Assembly (NCBI GenBank): GCA_937902125.1
Contig: CALDIB010000022.1
Coordinates: 1 to 30,217, forward strand
Reading direction: 5' to 3'
From: an uncultured Treponema sp.
GTDB taxonomy: Bacteria > Spirochaetota > Spirochaetia > Treponematales > Treponemataceae
DNA length: 30,217 bases
Made by a program: the position numbers and the translations under genes. The notes below the pieces were generated by a model, which ran no database searches, was not told where the DNA came from, and was given only the letters and a program-made list of their open reading frames with translations. Every line of letters begins with the position of its first letter. Position 1 is the first letter of the stretch. This document shows, piece by piece, positions 22,565 through 30,198 of the stretch.

Positions 22565-23068
22565 CTACAAAACCGCGAATCCCAACCCGATGAAAAATCC
22601 CAAAATCGCGCCAAAGGCGACTTCCATGGGCCTGTGGCCAAGGATTTCCTTTATGGGCTTGTATGAAATCATTTTTTTGTCCGAAAGCTCGTTTCCCAAT
22701 TCGTTGAGCTTTTTTGCCTGCAAGCCGGAGGCCCGCCGCACTCCCAAGGCGTCCCGTATGGTGACCATCAAAAAGCAAAATGAAAGCATGAAAACGTCGC
22801 TTGAAACTCCCGACCTAAAGCCGACGCAAGTGGCCAAGGTTGTGACCAAGGCCGTGTGGCTTGAGGGAAAGCCACCCGTGCGCCAAAAAAGGCTTTCTGC
22901 CAAGGCCTTAAGGGAATGAATTTTTCCGGAAAAAAGTCCGATTATGGTTTTTATGAATTGCGCGGAAAACCAGCTGAAAATGCAGGCCAGGAAAACAGGG
23001 TTTGAAAACAATTCCGCAAAAACTTTTTTTCCGAAAAACATGATTGAAGATTTTAGCGCAAAAACCAT
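22565..23068 (-). CDS. Divergent PAP2-family (DUF212) membrane protein
   Basis: A 167-aa membrane protein of the DUF212/YuiD group, distantly related to PAP2 acid phosphatases. The signature GGFPSSHTALVTTL is at residues 65-78 with His71, and RDALGVRRASGLQA and GHRPMEV (His145) follow at about 105-118 and 144-150. These are the positions of the PAP2 phosphatase motifs, although activity has not been clear for this group. It may act on a lipid phosphate such as undecaprenyl pyrophosphate; that is inference. It is the first gene of the Rnf-like cluster, divergent from the pseudouridine synthase gene. Only a weak ribosome site (GAAAAAGA) precedes its ATG, and I found no convincing promoter. Confidence 0.85.
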   Translation of the reverse strand: MVFALKSSIMFFGKKVFAELFSNPVFLACIFSWFSAQFIKTIIGLFSGKIHSLKALAESLFWRTGGFPSSHTALVTTLATCVGFRSGVSSDVFMLSFCFLMVTIRDALGVRRASGLQAKKLNELGNELSDKKMISYKPIKEILGHRPMEVAFGAILGFFIGLGFAVL

Positions 23069-23081
23069 TCTTTTTCAAGAG

Positions 23082-23110
23082 TTGAAAATAGAACAAAAAG
23101 GCGCTAACAT
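23082..23110 (+). promoter_or_regulatory. Candidate leaderless promoter of the RluA-family gene
   Basis: TTGAAA (23082-23087) and TAACAT (23105-23110) are 17 bp apart. The expected start of transcription, about 7 nt after the -10 box, falls on the ATG at 23117. The GGAG at 23111-23114 is too close to the ATG to serve as a ribosome site. Confidence 0.5.
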
Positions 23111-23116
23111 GGAGCA

Positions 23117-24028
23117 ATGGAGCGAACGGAGTGGACATTGGGCTCAGACGATTCTGGCAGGCGCTTGGACAGAATTTTGCGCCGCGTCTTAAAGGAGAAT
23201 TCCCAAGGGGCCGTGGAAAGCGCCCTTAGAAAGGGCCTTGTCCGCCTGAACGGAAAAAAAGCCAAGGGGAGCGACTTGACAAGCGAGGGCGACGTTTTGA
23301 GCGCCGCCAGTTTTTTGGTTTCGCCCCTGGAGGAAAAGGCTTTTTCTTTGGCTGACTGCCCCTACCCCATAATCTTTAAAAACCAAAGCCTTCTTTTTAT
23401 TGACAAGCCTTCCGGGGTTCCCACCCACGGCCCCGGCTCCGTCGCGGAGTTTTTTTCGGCGCAAAAAAATTCTTCCCTGTCCTTTTGTCCGGCGCCCCTT
23501 CACAGGCTGGACAAGGAAACCAGCGGCCTTTTGGCGCTTTCCCAATCATTAAAGGGCGCCCGCTGGTTTTCGGAAAAAATAAAAAGCCATGAGATAAAAA
23601 AATATTACTTGGGAATTGTGAAAGGCCGCCTTTCCCGCAAAGAGCTTTGGGAAGACTTTATTGAAGAGACGCGGGGGCCTGAAAAAAATTCCTTTGCCAC
23701 AAGCCGCGCCGTCCAAGAAGGGGGAAAAGCCGCAAAAACAATCGCCGAGCCCTTGGCTCATGCAGCATTTAACGGGCAGGAAATAAGCCTTGTCCGCTTT
23801 CAAATTTTCACCGGGCGAAAGAGGCAAATAAGGGCCCAAGGAGCCGCGCGGGGCCTTCCGATTTTGGGAGACAAAAAATACCGGGGCCTTGTTCCCGGCC
23901 TTGAGGAAGGAAAGTTTTTTTTGCGCGCGGTGAGAATGGAATTTCCCCAAAACGATTTGGGCCTTCCTCCCTTTATTGACGCGGGAGAAAGCCAAGATTT
24001 TCTTGCTTTTTTTAAGGACTCGCGCTAA
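23117..24028 (+). CDS. RluA-family pseudouridine synthase
   Basis: Converts uridine to pseudouridine in rRNA or tRNA. The 303-aa protein has an N-terminal S4-like RNA-binding domain (about residues 10-70) and the RluA catalytic domain. Visible motifs are FIDKPSGVPTHGPG (about 94-107), the catalytic block HRLDKETSGLL with Asp132, and a C-terminal block QIFTGRKRQIRAQ where the usual family form is HQIR. The S4 domain suggests an RluC/RluD-like large-subunit rRNA enzyme, but the target cannot be named. The ATG at 23117 is chosen as the first start; an in-frame TTG at 23138 follows a GGAG at better spacing and is possible. It lies 10 bp before the P-loop/Asp23 gene. Confidence 0.9.
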   Translation: MERTEWTLGSDDSGRRLDRILRRVLKENSQGAVESALRKGLVRLNGKKAKGSDLTSEGDVLSAASFLVSPLEEKAFSLADCPYPIIFKNQSLLFIDKPSGVPTHGPGSVAEFFSAQKNSSLSFCPAPLHRLDKETSGLLALSQSLKGARWFSEKIKSHEIKKYYLGIVKGRLSRKELWEDFIEETRGPEKNSFATSRAVQEGGKAAKTIAEPLAHAAFNGQEISLVRFQIFTGRKRQIRAQGAARGLPILGDKKYRGLVPGLEEGKFFLRAVRMEFPQNDLGLPPFIDAGESQDFLAFFKDSR

Positions 24029-24031
24029 AAT
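24003..24031 (+). promoter_or_regulatory. Candidate leaderless promoter of the P-loop/Asp23 gene
   Basis: TTGCTT (24003-24008) and TAAAAT (24026-24031) are 17 bp apart, and the ATG at 24039 begins 7 nt after the -10 box. No ribosome site precedes this ATG. The promoter overlaps the end of the upstream pseudouridine synthase gene, so read-through may also contribute. Confidence 0.5.
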
Positions 24032-24038
24032 ATTTTTG

Positions 24039-24911
24039 ATGGAATTTTCCGACTTTTTGAACAAATTCAAGAACATTCAAGTATACGCGCTTGTGGGCGA
24101 AAGCGGAACCGGAAAAAGTTTCAAGGCCAAACTCTTGGCGCAAAAATACGGCATAAACGCCATAATCGACGACGGCCTTTTGATTGTAGACGACAAAATA
24201 ATAGCGGGAAAGTCGGCCAAGAGCGAAAAGACTTACATGGGCGCCGTCCGCGTGGCGGTCTTTGACGACAAGGAACACCGGGACCAGGTGGCGCTTAAAA
24301 TCAGGGAAAGCAAATTCAAAAAAATCCTTTTAATCGGAACTTCGGAAAAAATGGCGGTGAAAATCGCCACCCGCCTCCAGCTTCCGCCGCCCGCCAACGT
24401 AATAAAAATCGAGGACATAGCCAGCCGGGAGGAAATTGACAAGGCCATAAGAAGCCGCCAAATCGAAGGAAAGCACGTCATTCCCGTGCCCGCCATAGAA
24501 ATAAAGCGGAACTATCCGCAAATTTTTTACGATTCCCTCAAGGTCTTTTTCAGCAAGGGCGGCCCCCTTTCCCGCGTGTTAAGGCGAGGCGCCGGAAAAG
24601 AAGTTTTTGAAAAGTCCGTCGTCCGCCCTGAGTTCTCAAAGAAAGGCAGGGTTTCCATTTCGGAAGCCGCCCTCACCCAAATGACCATGCACTGCGTGGG
24701 AGAATTTGACAAGAACATCCGCGTCCGAAAAATCACCATAAAGACAAACGCCAGAGGCTACAGAATAATAATCACCGTGGACGTTCCCTTTGGAAGGCAG
24801 CTGACTGGCGAAGTCTACAAATTGCAGCAATACATAATCGACAACATAGAAAAATACACAGGCATCTTGATTGAGGAAGTGAGCATAATAATCGACAAAA
24901 TCACAAGCTAG
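24039..24911 (+). CDS. P-loop NTPase fused to an Asp23/Gls24-like domain
   Basis: A 290-aa cytoplasmic protein with two parts. The N-terminal part (about residues 1-180) has a clear Walker A motif GESGTGKS at 20-27 and an Asp-rich stretch (DDGLLIVDDK) shortly after. I see no standard Walker B or kinase signature. The C-terminal part (about 205-285) reads as an Asp23/YloU domain: GRVSISEAALTQMTMHCVGE, then RGYRIIITVDVPFG and EVSIIIDKI. Asp23 proteins are small envelope-stress or membrane-associated proteins in Gram-positive bacteria. The fusion suggests a nucleotide-dependent switch or regulator, but the function is unknown. The frame is open 21 codons upstream into the previous gene; ATG 24039 is chosen because the family-like sequence starts there. 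Confidence 0.8.
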   Translation: MEFSDFLNKFKNIQVYALVGESGTGKSFKAKLLAQKYGINAIIDDGLLIVDDKIIAGKSAKSEKTYMGAVRVAVFDDKEHRDQVALKIRESKFKKILLIGTSEKMAVKIATRLQLPPPANVIKIEDIASREEIDKAIRSRQIEGKHVIPVPAIEIKRNYPQIFYDSLKVFFSKGGPLSRVLRRGAGKEVFEKSVVRPEFSKKGRVSISEAALTQMTMHCVGEFDKNIRVRKITIKTNARGYRIIITVDVPFGRQLTGEVYKLQQYIIDNIEKYTGILIEEVSIIIDKITS

Positions 24912-24924
24912 GCTCTGGCCGCCC

Positions 24925-26088
24925 TTACAGCGCCGAAGACTCTTCGCGGATTTGGGGATTTCTTTTTCTTCTTCTGCGGCGGCTTTTTTTTGCGCCCTCC
25001 GGTCCCTTTTCTCCGTCATTTTTGGGAATCCTCACGCTCACGCCAATTTCCCGCAAGGCGCTTCTGACCGCGTATTCCAATTCGCTTCTTTGGGGGTTCA
25101 TGGGAAGGACAAAGTGGCGGCACTGCTCCCAAGTCTTGGCGTAAAGCTCCCCAGCGGAATGCTTTTTTTCAACTTCTTTTTTCCAGTCGGTCAAAGACAA
25201 GACAAAGTCCTTGATTAAAAAGACAAGCTTTTTTCCAAGGCGGGCGTCCTTTTCCACAATGTTCAGCGCGTCCAACCGCTTTAAATTTTGCATATAGGAC
25301 TTTTCAAAATTCTTGTCGCTGAACATGAATTCCGTGGCGGCCGGCTGCAGGGCCATATACAAGTCGGTGTCCAAGGCCTCCCGGACAATGTCAAAGGCGT
25401 GTCCTGAATTTATGATTTTTAAAATCTCTTCCGTAAGGCGGGAGGGAGATATGGGCAAAAGAAGGCTGGCGCTCTTTCGTATTTTGTGGCGAAGGTTCCA
25501 GCTCATTTTGCAGCCGGTGGTGGCCGAATATTTTACGGCGCGGAGCATTCTTACCGGGTCTTCCACAAAGATTCTGTCCAAGGGAATGACAGGCCGCAAA
25601 ACGCATTTTTTTATGTCCCGTACGCCGCCAACGTAGTCAATCACCTGCTCCAGCAAGGGGTCGTAGTAAAGGGCGTTCAAGGTGAAGTCCCGCCTCATCA
25701 CGTCTTCGTCCATGGAGCCAAAGTCGTTTCCTATTGAGCCTTCCGCCGTGGAGCGGAAGGTGCTGACTTCAAAAATCTTGGGGCCAAAAAAGACGTGGAC
25801 AAGCCTAAAGCGCCTGCCGATTATGCGGGAATTTCTAAAGATTCTTTTTATTTTTGACGGAGTGGCGTCCGTAGTGATGTCAAAGTCTTTTGGATTGTTG
25901 CCCAAAATCAAGTCCCGGACGGCGCCGCCCACAATGTATGCTGAAAATCCGCTTTCCTTAAGGCGGCGGACAACTCCAATGGCGTCAGGGTCAATCTTAT
26001 TTATAGGTATTTTATGCTCTTCTTTTGTATAGACCACGGCCTTCTTTACCGGGCGGCCGTTCTTGTCCTTTCCATAACGGTACAACAC
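24925..26088 (-). CDS. pcnB: PcnB-type polynucleotide adenylyltransferase (class II tRNA nucleotidyltransferase family)
   Basis: Adds A residues (PcnB) or CCA (its close relatives) to RNA 3' ends. The 387-aa protein has the class II nucleotidyltransferase head: VGGAVRDLILG (53-63) with the metal-binding Asp68 and Asp70 in KDFD. IIGRRFRLVHV at 89-99 matches the signature used to tell bacterial poly(A) polymerases from CCA-adding enzymes. The end (about 370-382) is a run of Lys and Arg as in PcnB. The start is GTG at 26088, with TTG at 26085 as alternative; no ribosome site is seen. If it is the only such enzyme in the genome it must also mature tRNA ends, since both tRNAs here lack an encoded CCA. 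It converges with the P-loop/Asp23 gene, 13 bp apart. Confidence 0.85.
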   Translation of the reverse strand: MLYRYGKDKNGRPVKKAVVYTKEEHKIPINKIDPDAIGVVRRLKESGFSAYIVGGAVRDLILGNNPKDFDITTDATPSKIKRIFRNSRIIGRRFRLVHVFFGPKIFEVSTFRSTAEGSIGNDFGSMDEDVMRRDFTLNALYYDPLLEQVIDYVGGVRDIKKCVLRPVIPLDRIFVEDPVRMLRAVKYSATTGCKMSWNLRHKIRKSASLLLPISPSRLTEEILKIINSGHAFDIVREALDTDLYMALQPAATEFMFSDKNFEKSYMQNLKRLDALNIVEKDARLGKKLVFLIKDFVLSLTDWKKEVEKKHSAGELYAKTWEQCRHFVLPMNPQRSELEYAVRSALREIGVSVRIPKNDGEKGPEGAKKSRRRRRKRNPQIREESSAL

Positions 26089-26097
26089 AATGGGGGC

Positions 26098-26126
26098 ATT
26101 CTAGCAAAAAAAGCGATTTCGCGCAA
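26098..26126 (-). promoter_or_regulatory. Candidate near-leaderless promoter of pcnB
   Basis: On the minus strand TTGCGC (26121-26126) and TAGAAT (26098-26103) are 17 bp apart. A start 7 nt after the -10 box would be near 26091, only about 3 nt before the GTG start codon. No ribosome site is present. Confidence 0.55.
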
Positions 26127-26132
26127 GGGCGC

Positions 26133-27077
26133 CTATTTTAGCCGCGCTTCCATCCAAGAAAGGACGTCGCTCACCGCTTCCTCGCCGTCAAGCTCGTTGA
26201 AAAGCTCGTGGCGGTCTCCCTGCCAAACTTTTTCTGAAACGTCCTGCATGCCGTTGCCCTTGTAGATTTCAAGCAGCTTTTTGATTGTCTTTCCGTAAGA
26301 GCCCACCGGATCGTCGGAGCCGTAGACAAAGTATACGGGAAGCCCTTGGGGAATTTTTTTCATGGCGGAAGCCTTGTGGACTTGGCGGAGGCCGCCCACA
26401 ATCTGGCAGTAGAATTCTGCCGTGGGAACGATGCCGCACCACTGGTCGGCCTCATACATTTGGATGTTGAATTCGTTTTTGCTAAGCCAGTCGAACTTGC
26501 TTTTGCGGGGCTTGGGAACCCTTCTGTTGTAGCCGAAAAAGGCCAAGTTGGCGTCAAAAGCCGAGCGGTGTTTTTTTCCCAGCAAGAGGGCGTTGAGGCC
26601 AAAGACAATTTTGGCCGCGGACATCAAGGCCTGGCGAGGGCCGGTTGTTCCGCAAAGAATGGCGCCGTCAATTTCCTCGCCGTATTTTTCAATGAAGTTT
26701 TGGGAAACAATGGAGCCAAAGGAATGGCCCAGCAAAAAGCATTTTTTTTGGGGGAACTCGGCCTTTAAGTCGATGACAAGCTCAAGCAAGTCGTCTGTGA
26801 CGGCGTTGAATCCGTCCTTGTCGGCCAAATATCCGAACTTTCCCTGTCCCTTGCTTTCCGCGTTTTGGGCGGTCTTTCCGTGGCCCCTTTGGTCGTGGGC
26901 CGAAAGAACCCAGCCCTTTTCGGCCAATATGCAGCCAATTTTGTCGTATCTCAGCGAATGCTCGCTCATGCCGTGGCACAGTTGTACAACGCCTTTAACC
27001 TCTCCGTCAGGAATCCAGCGCATTACGTGAATTTCCGTTCCGTCCTTCATAGTTTGATAAAAACTGTTTGTGGTCAT
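26133..27077 (-). CDS. Alpha/beta hydrolase, lysophospholipase/monoacylglycerol lipase type
   Basis: A 314-aa serine hydrolase of the S33/Hydrolase_4 group that cleaves lysophospholipids or monoacylglycerols. The catalytic triad is visible: Ser119 in GHSFG, Asp256 in YGSDDPVG and His290 in GDRHELFNE. The early HGMSEHSLRYD block (35-45) forms the oxyanion region, and HDQRGHGKT (61-69) is typical of this family. No signal peptide or membrane segment is seen, so it is probably cytoplasmic. The ATG has a good GGAGG ribosome site 8 nt upstream. It is the first of two minus-strand genes, but pcnB has its own promoter candidate. Confidence 0.92.
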   Translation of the reverse strand: MTTNSFYQTMKDGTEIHVMRWIPDGEVKGVVQLCHGMSEHSLRYDKIGCILAEKGWVLSAHDQRGHGKTAQNAESKGQGKFGYLADKDGFNAVTDDLLELVIDLKAEFPQKKCFLLGHSFGSIVSQNFIEKYGEEIDGAILCGTTGPRQALMSAAKIVFGLNALLLGKKHRSAFDANLAFFGYNRRVPKPRKSKFDWLSKNEFNIQMYEADQWCGIVPTAEFYCQIVGGLRQVHKASAMKKIPQGLPVYFVYGSDDPVGSYGKTIKKLLEIYKGNGMQDVSEKVWQGDRHELFNELDGEEAVSDVLSWMEARLK

Positions 27078-27080
27078 AAC

Positions 27081-27109
27081 TTGAGCCTCCGCTGATTATG
27101 TGATAATAT
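27081..27109 (+). promoter_or_regulatory. Candidate leaderless promoter of the RNA methyltransferase gene
   Basis: TTGAGC (27081-27086) and TAATAT (27104-27109) are 17 bp apart. The ATG at 27119 begins 9 nt after the -10 box, and no ribosome site is seen. The -35 box lies on the leader and ribosome-site region of the divergent hydrolase gene. Confidence 0.5.
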
Positions 27110-27131
27110 ACTTTTGCGATGAATTTATCAA
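27103..27131 (-). promoter_or_regulatory. Promoter of the lysophospholipase-like gene
   Basis: On the minus strand TTGATA (27126-27131) and TATTAT (27103-27108) are 17 bp apart. The -35 box lies inside the first codons of the divergent methyltransferase gene, and the -10 box shares bases with that gene's own -10 box. A leader of about 20 nt would carry the GGAGG ribosome site. Confidence 0.6.
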
Positions 27132-28366
27132 GGGAAAATGACGGCAAAATTGAATTCTTGGCCGAAAAAATGGTCTTTGGCGGAAAGTGCATGGGAAAGT
27201 CAGGAAACAAAAATGTTTTCGTTCCCTTTGCCATTCCCGGCGAAAGGCTTGAAATAGAAATAGTAAGACGCTTTTCCGACTATGACGAGGGAAAAATTGT
27301 CCGCGTTCTGGAAAGCTCTCCAAAAAGGATTCTTCCGGCCTGCCCCCTTTACATGAAGTGCGGCGGCTGCGACTATATGCACATAGACTATGAATTTCAA
27401 AGCGAATTGAAGGCCCAAGTCTTGAAAGAACTTTTTTTAAGGGCCGGCCTTGAGGTTCCTGAAATTCAAAAAGTTCAAGGCCCTTATTTGGCCTACAGAA
27501 GCCGATTCCAGCTTCACGACGGCGGAATGGAAGGCCGGGGCTCAAACGAAATTGTTCCCATCGCCGCCTGTCCTGTGGCCGTTCCGGAAATCAACGAATG
27601 GCTTTCCCAATGCCCCATGGAGGAAAGGCCCAAGGGGAAAGGCCTCTTGTTCGGCCACAAAAACGCCCTGCCCAAGCTGTCCTTCGCCTTGGAAGAAAAA
27701 AAACCTCAGAATCCGGCGCCCAAAAAACCGGCCTTTAAGGGCAAAAAAAAAGGAAAGAAGCTGCCCCCAAGCCGCTTTGAGGGAATAAGGCAGGACGAGC
27801 TTTGTCCGGTTCAAGCCGAAATTTGCGGAAAAAAAATCGTTTTTGACGCCAAGGGCTTTTTTCAGTCCAACCTGGCCCTTTTGGAAAAGACGGTTCCCCT
27901 GATTGCCCAGGGCTTGGCTGGAAAAAACGCCTTGGACTTGTATTCCGGGGCGGGAACTTTCAGCGTCTTTTTGGCCGACTCTTTTGAGCGGGTGGCAATG
28001 GTGGAACAAAACAGGCTTTCAATGGTGTGCGCGGAGCGGAACATGGCCGGAAAAGCGCATGAAAGTTTTGGAATTAGCGGAGCGGACTTTGCCAAGCGCA
28101 ACGCCCAAGCCCTTTGCCAAAGGATTGGCCCCTTTGACGCGGCGGTAGTTGACCCCCCAAGAAGCGGCGTTGAAAGGGAGGCTTTGGAATGGCTTTCAAA
28201 AAGCGGAATCCCTGTCATAAAATACCTTTCCTGCAATCCCAGCACCCAAGTCAGGGACTTGAAAAAATTGAAGGAAAAGGGCTACAAAATCGAAAAAATA
28301 TGCCTTTTGGACTTTTATCCCCAAACAAGCCACATGGAAACCTTGGCCACTTGCGTTTTGGAATGA
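27119..28366 (+). CDS. TrmA/RlmD-family RNA (uracil-5-)-methyltransferase
   Basis: Methylates C5 of a uridine in rRNA or tRNA with S-adenosylmethionine. The 415-aa protein has an N-terminal TRAM-like domain (about 10-65), an Fe-S site with Cys75, Cys81, Cys84 and a fourth at Cys151 (the RlmD arrangement), then the methyltransferase domain. Motifs seen are FFQSN (247-251), the SAM motif DLYSGAGTF (273-281), VDPPRSG, the nucleophile Cys372 in YLSCNPS and Glu407 near the end in SHMET. Between the Fe-S part and the catalytic domain is a Lys/Pro-rich insert (about 192-218). RlmD is the best match, but the exact target uridine is not proven. It is followed 15 bp later by the propeller gene. Confidence 0.92.
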   Translation: MNLSRENDGKIEFLAEKMVFGGKCMGKSGNKNVFVPFAIPGERLEIEIVRRFSDYDEGKIVRVLESSPKRILPACPLYMKCGGCDYMHIDYEFQSELKAQVLKELFLRAGLEVPEIQKVQGPYLAYRSRFQLHDGGMEGRGSNEIVPIAACPVAVPEINEWLSQCPMEERPKGKGLLFGHKNALPKLSFALEEKKPQNPAPKKPAFKGKKKGKKLPPSRFEGIRQDELCPVQAEICGKKIVFDAKGFFQSNLALLEKTVPLIAQGLAGKNALDLYSGAGTFSVFLADSFERVAMVEQNRLSMVCAERNMAGKAHESFGISGADFAKRNAQALCQRIGPFDAAVVDPPRSGVEREALEWLSKSGIPVIKYLSCNPSTQVRDLKKLKEKGYKIEKICLLDFYPQTSHMETLATCVLE

Positions 28367-28381
28367 GGATTTGGAGAAAAA

Positions 28382-30163
28382 ATGTATAAAAAATCAGACA
28401 AGTTAAGACGTTTTCTAGCAATTTTGACTCTTTTTTGCCTGTTTTCCCTTTCCGCCGCCGAAGGCCAAGACAGCCTTCTTTCCGACTTGGACATGGGAAA
28501 AACTTCCTACTCTTGGCTTTCTGTTTTGAGCGGAAGCGGCCTTGGAAAGCCGGTCAAAAGCTCTTACGGCTGGGTGGAAGTCACCGAAGGAAAAATGGTT
28601 TGCGCCTGGACTGAAAGCGGAAAGGTTCTATGGCAAAAGGGCCTTCCCGCCTCGGCCTCCAGCCTTTTGTCCGTTGACCCCGACGATTTTTCCGCCGTGA
28701 TTTTGCGGAACAAAAAGCTTTGCCTTTTGAACCCTAGCGGCCTTGTCCTTTGGCAAAAGCCCCTTTCTTTTGAAGCCCTTCATCCGCCCCTTTTTGGACG
28801 GGACGGACGGATTTTTGTCTTTGGAAAGGACAAGGCCGCTTGTTTTGGAATGAACGGAATCCAAAAATGGGAAGAAAAATTTGAGGCGATTTCAAGCCGA
28901 CTGCCCCCCGCCGCCCTTGACGACGGAAGCGTGGCGGTCTTTTTGGAAGCCTTGTCCGACAATAAAAGCCAGGCCGTTAGGATAAGCCCCTTTGGGGAAA
29001 ACCTTGAGCGCATTGTTTTCGCGTCAAAAGTTTCCGCCGCCCTTTCTGTGAGGGCGGGCCTCTTGCTGGCCTTTGACGACAAAAGCGCGGGCCTTTGTTC
29101 CGCGGACAAAAGCGGCGGAAAGTCCGAGTGGGTCATAAAGGGCTTGTCCATAGGAGAAAATCCAAGGCTTCTTTCCCTTGAGCCGGAGGGACTTGCCGCC
29201 CTTGTTTCAAGCGCCGCCACCGGAACTTCCGTCTGCGTAATAAACGTCCAAAAAGGGGCGGCCGAAAAAGCTTTTTTGGCGCCCGACATAAAAAACATAA
29301 AGGAAGCCTTTTCTTGTCCCGACGGAATTTTTTTGGCCGCTCCGGATTTTGGCGCCCTCTATTCCCTTTCTGGAAAAAGAATTCGCGGCGCCATATTTCC
29401 GCCAAAAACAAAAAAATTCAATTGGGACAACGTTCTTTACGCTAAAAACGGAAGCGTTCTTTTGACTTCAAAAAACTGGAGCCTTGCGGGCTGGCGCCTT
29501 GTCAAGGCGGCTGCGGAACGAAAGCCTTTAAAGCCTAGGCGCTTGGGGTACGAAAATTTTTACAAGGACGAACCCCTTGACTTTTTTTCCGCCAAGGAAG
29601 GTTCTTCCGTTTCCAGAAAAGAAGAGTTGGAAAAAGGCGGCTACGGAAAAAAAGAAAGGGATTTTTTGCTTTCAAGCCAGGCTATTTTGGACTCTTGGTT
29701 TATAAAGAACATGAGCAAGAACAGCGTCGGCGGCGCCATAGGCTCCCTGTCGAACGACGAACTTTTTTCCTTCAGCTTGAGCGACGAAACGGCGGCCATT
29801 TCCATGCTGGGCCTTTTTGGAACGGCTGGACAAGCCAAAACCCTTTCCCGAATTTTGACCCAGGCCAAGGACGAAAGCGTTTTGATTCCCGCGCTCAAGG
29901 CCGTCCAAGACTTTGGCTACGACCCAGAAGGCCTTCTTTTGGACGCGTTGGAGCTTTTGGCAAAAAATTCCAATCCTTCAAGGGAGGCCTTGCTGGGAGA
30001 GCTTTGCTCTTCCCTTTATTCCCTTTGCCGCTTTATGGGCCGAAGCGCCTTGAGCAAAAAAGGCCTGAAAATATTGCAAACCCTCCAGCTTCCCCAATAT
30101 TCAAATTCAACTAAAGAGGAAGCCAGAAACGTTTACGAAAAGCTGGCCAAACTAAAGATGTGA
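28382..30163 (+). CDS. Exported PQQ-like beta-propeller protein with helical C-terminal region
   Basis: A 593-aa protein with a signal peptide (Lys/Arg-rich start, hydrophobic core at about 11-23, likely cleavage after SAA near residue 26). Residues about 60-380 contain repeats that resemble the PQQ/quinoprotein propeller pattern, such as SGKVLWQKGLP, SGLVLWQKPLS and GIQKWEEKFEA spaced about 40 residues apart. The region from about 420 to the end is helical and HEAT-like, with short repeats (for example LILDALELLAKNS-like stretches). It is probably periplasmic, acting as a protein-binding or assembly factor; no enzyme motif is seen. A GGAG site lies 6 nt before the ATG. It is co-transcribed with the methyltransferase gene but without an obvious functional link. 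Confidence 0.75.
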   Translation: MYKKSDKLRRFLAILTLFCLFSLSAAEGQDSLLSDLDMGKTSYSWLSVLSGSGLGKPVKSSYGWVEVTEGKMVCAWTESGKVLWQKGLPASASSLLSVDPDDFSAVILRNKKLCLLNPSGLVLWQKPLSFEALHPPLFGRDGRIFVFGKDKAACFGMNGIQKWEEKFEAISSRLPPAALDDGSVAVFLEALSDNKSQAVRISPFGENLERIVFASKVSAALSVRAGLLLAFDDKSAGLCSADKSGGKSEWVIKGLSIGENPRLLSLEPEGLAALVSSAATGTSVCVINVQKGAAEKAFLAPDIKNIKEAFSCPDGIFLAAPDFGALYSLSGKRIRGAIFPPKTKKFNWDNVLYAKNGSVLLTSKNWSLAGWRLVKAAAERKPLKPRRLGYENFYKDEPLDFFSAKEGSSVSRKEELEKGGYGKKERDFLLSSQAILDSWFIKNMSKNSVGGAIGSLSNDELFSFSLSDETAAISMLGLFGTAGQAKTLSRILTQAKDESVLIPALKAVQDFGYDPEGLLLDALELLAKNSNPSREALLGELCSSLYSLCRFMGRSALSKKGLKILQTLQLPQYSNSTKEEARNVYEKLAKLKM

Positions 30164-30170
30164 TAAGGGA

Positions 30171-30198
30171 ACCTCTAAAAATTGCAATTTTTAGAGGT
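30171..30198 (+). terminator. Perfect 28-bp palindrome after the propeller gene, possible terminator
   Basis: The sequence 30171-30198 is a perfect palindrome (14-bp arms around a central TGCA), beginning 7 nt after the stop codon. Each arm contains a run of five A or five T, so the hairpin could act as a terminator in either direction. The T run lies inside the stem and no further T tract follows. It could equally be a dispersed repeat or protein-binding site. Confidence 0.55.

Noticed and set aside
26104..26132. Terminator between the hydrolase gene and pcnB
   Set aside because: A T run follows a GC-rich stretch, but the possible stem is only 3-4 bp, too weak to support.
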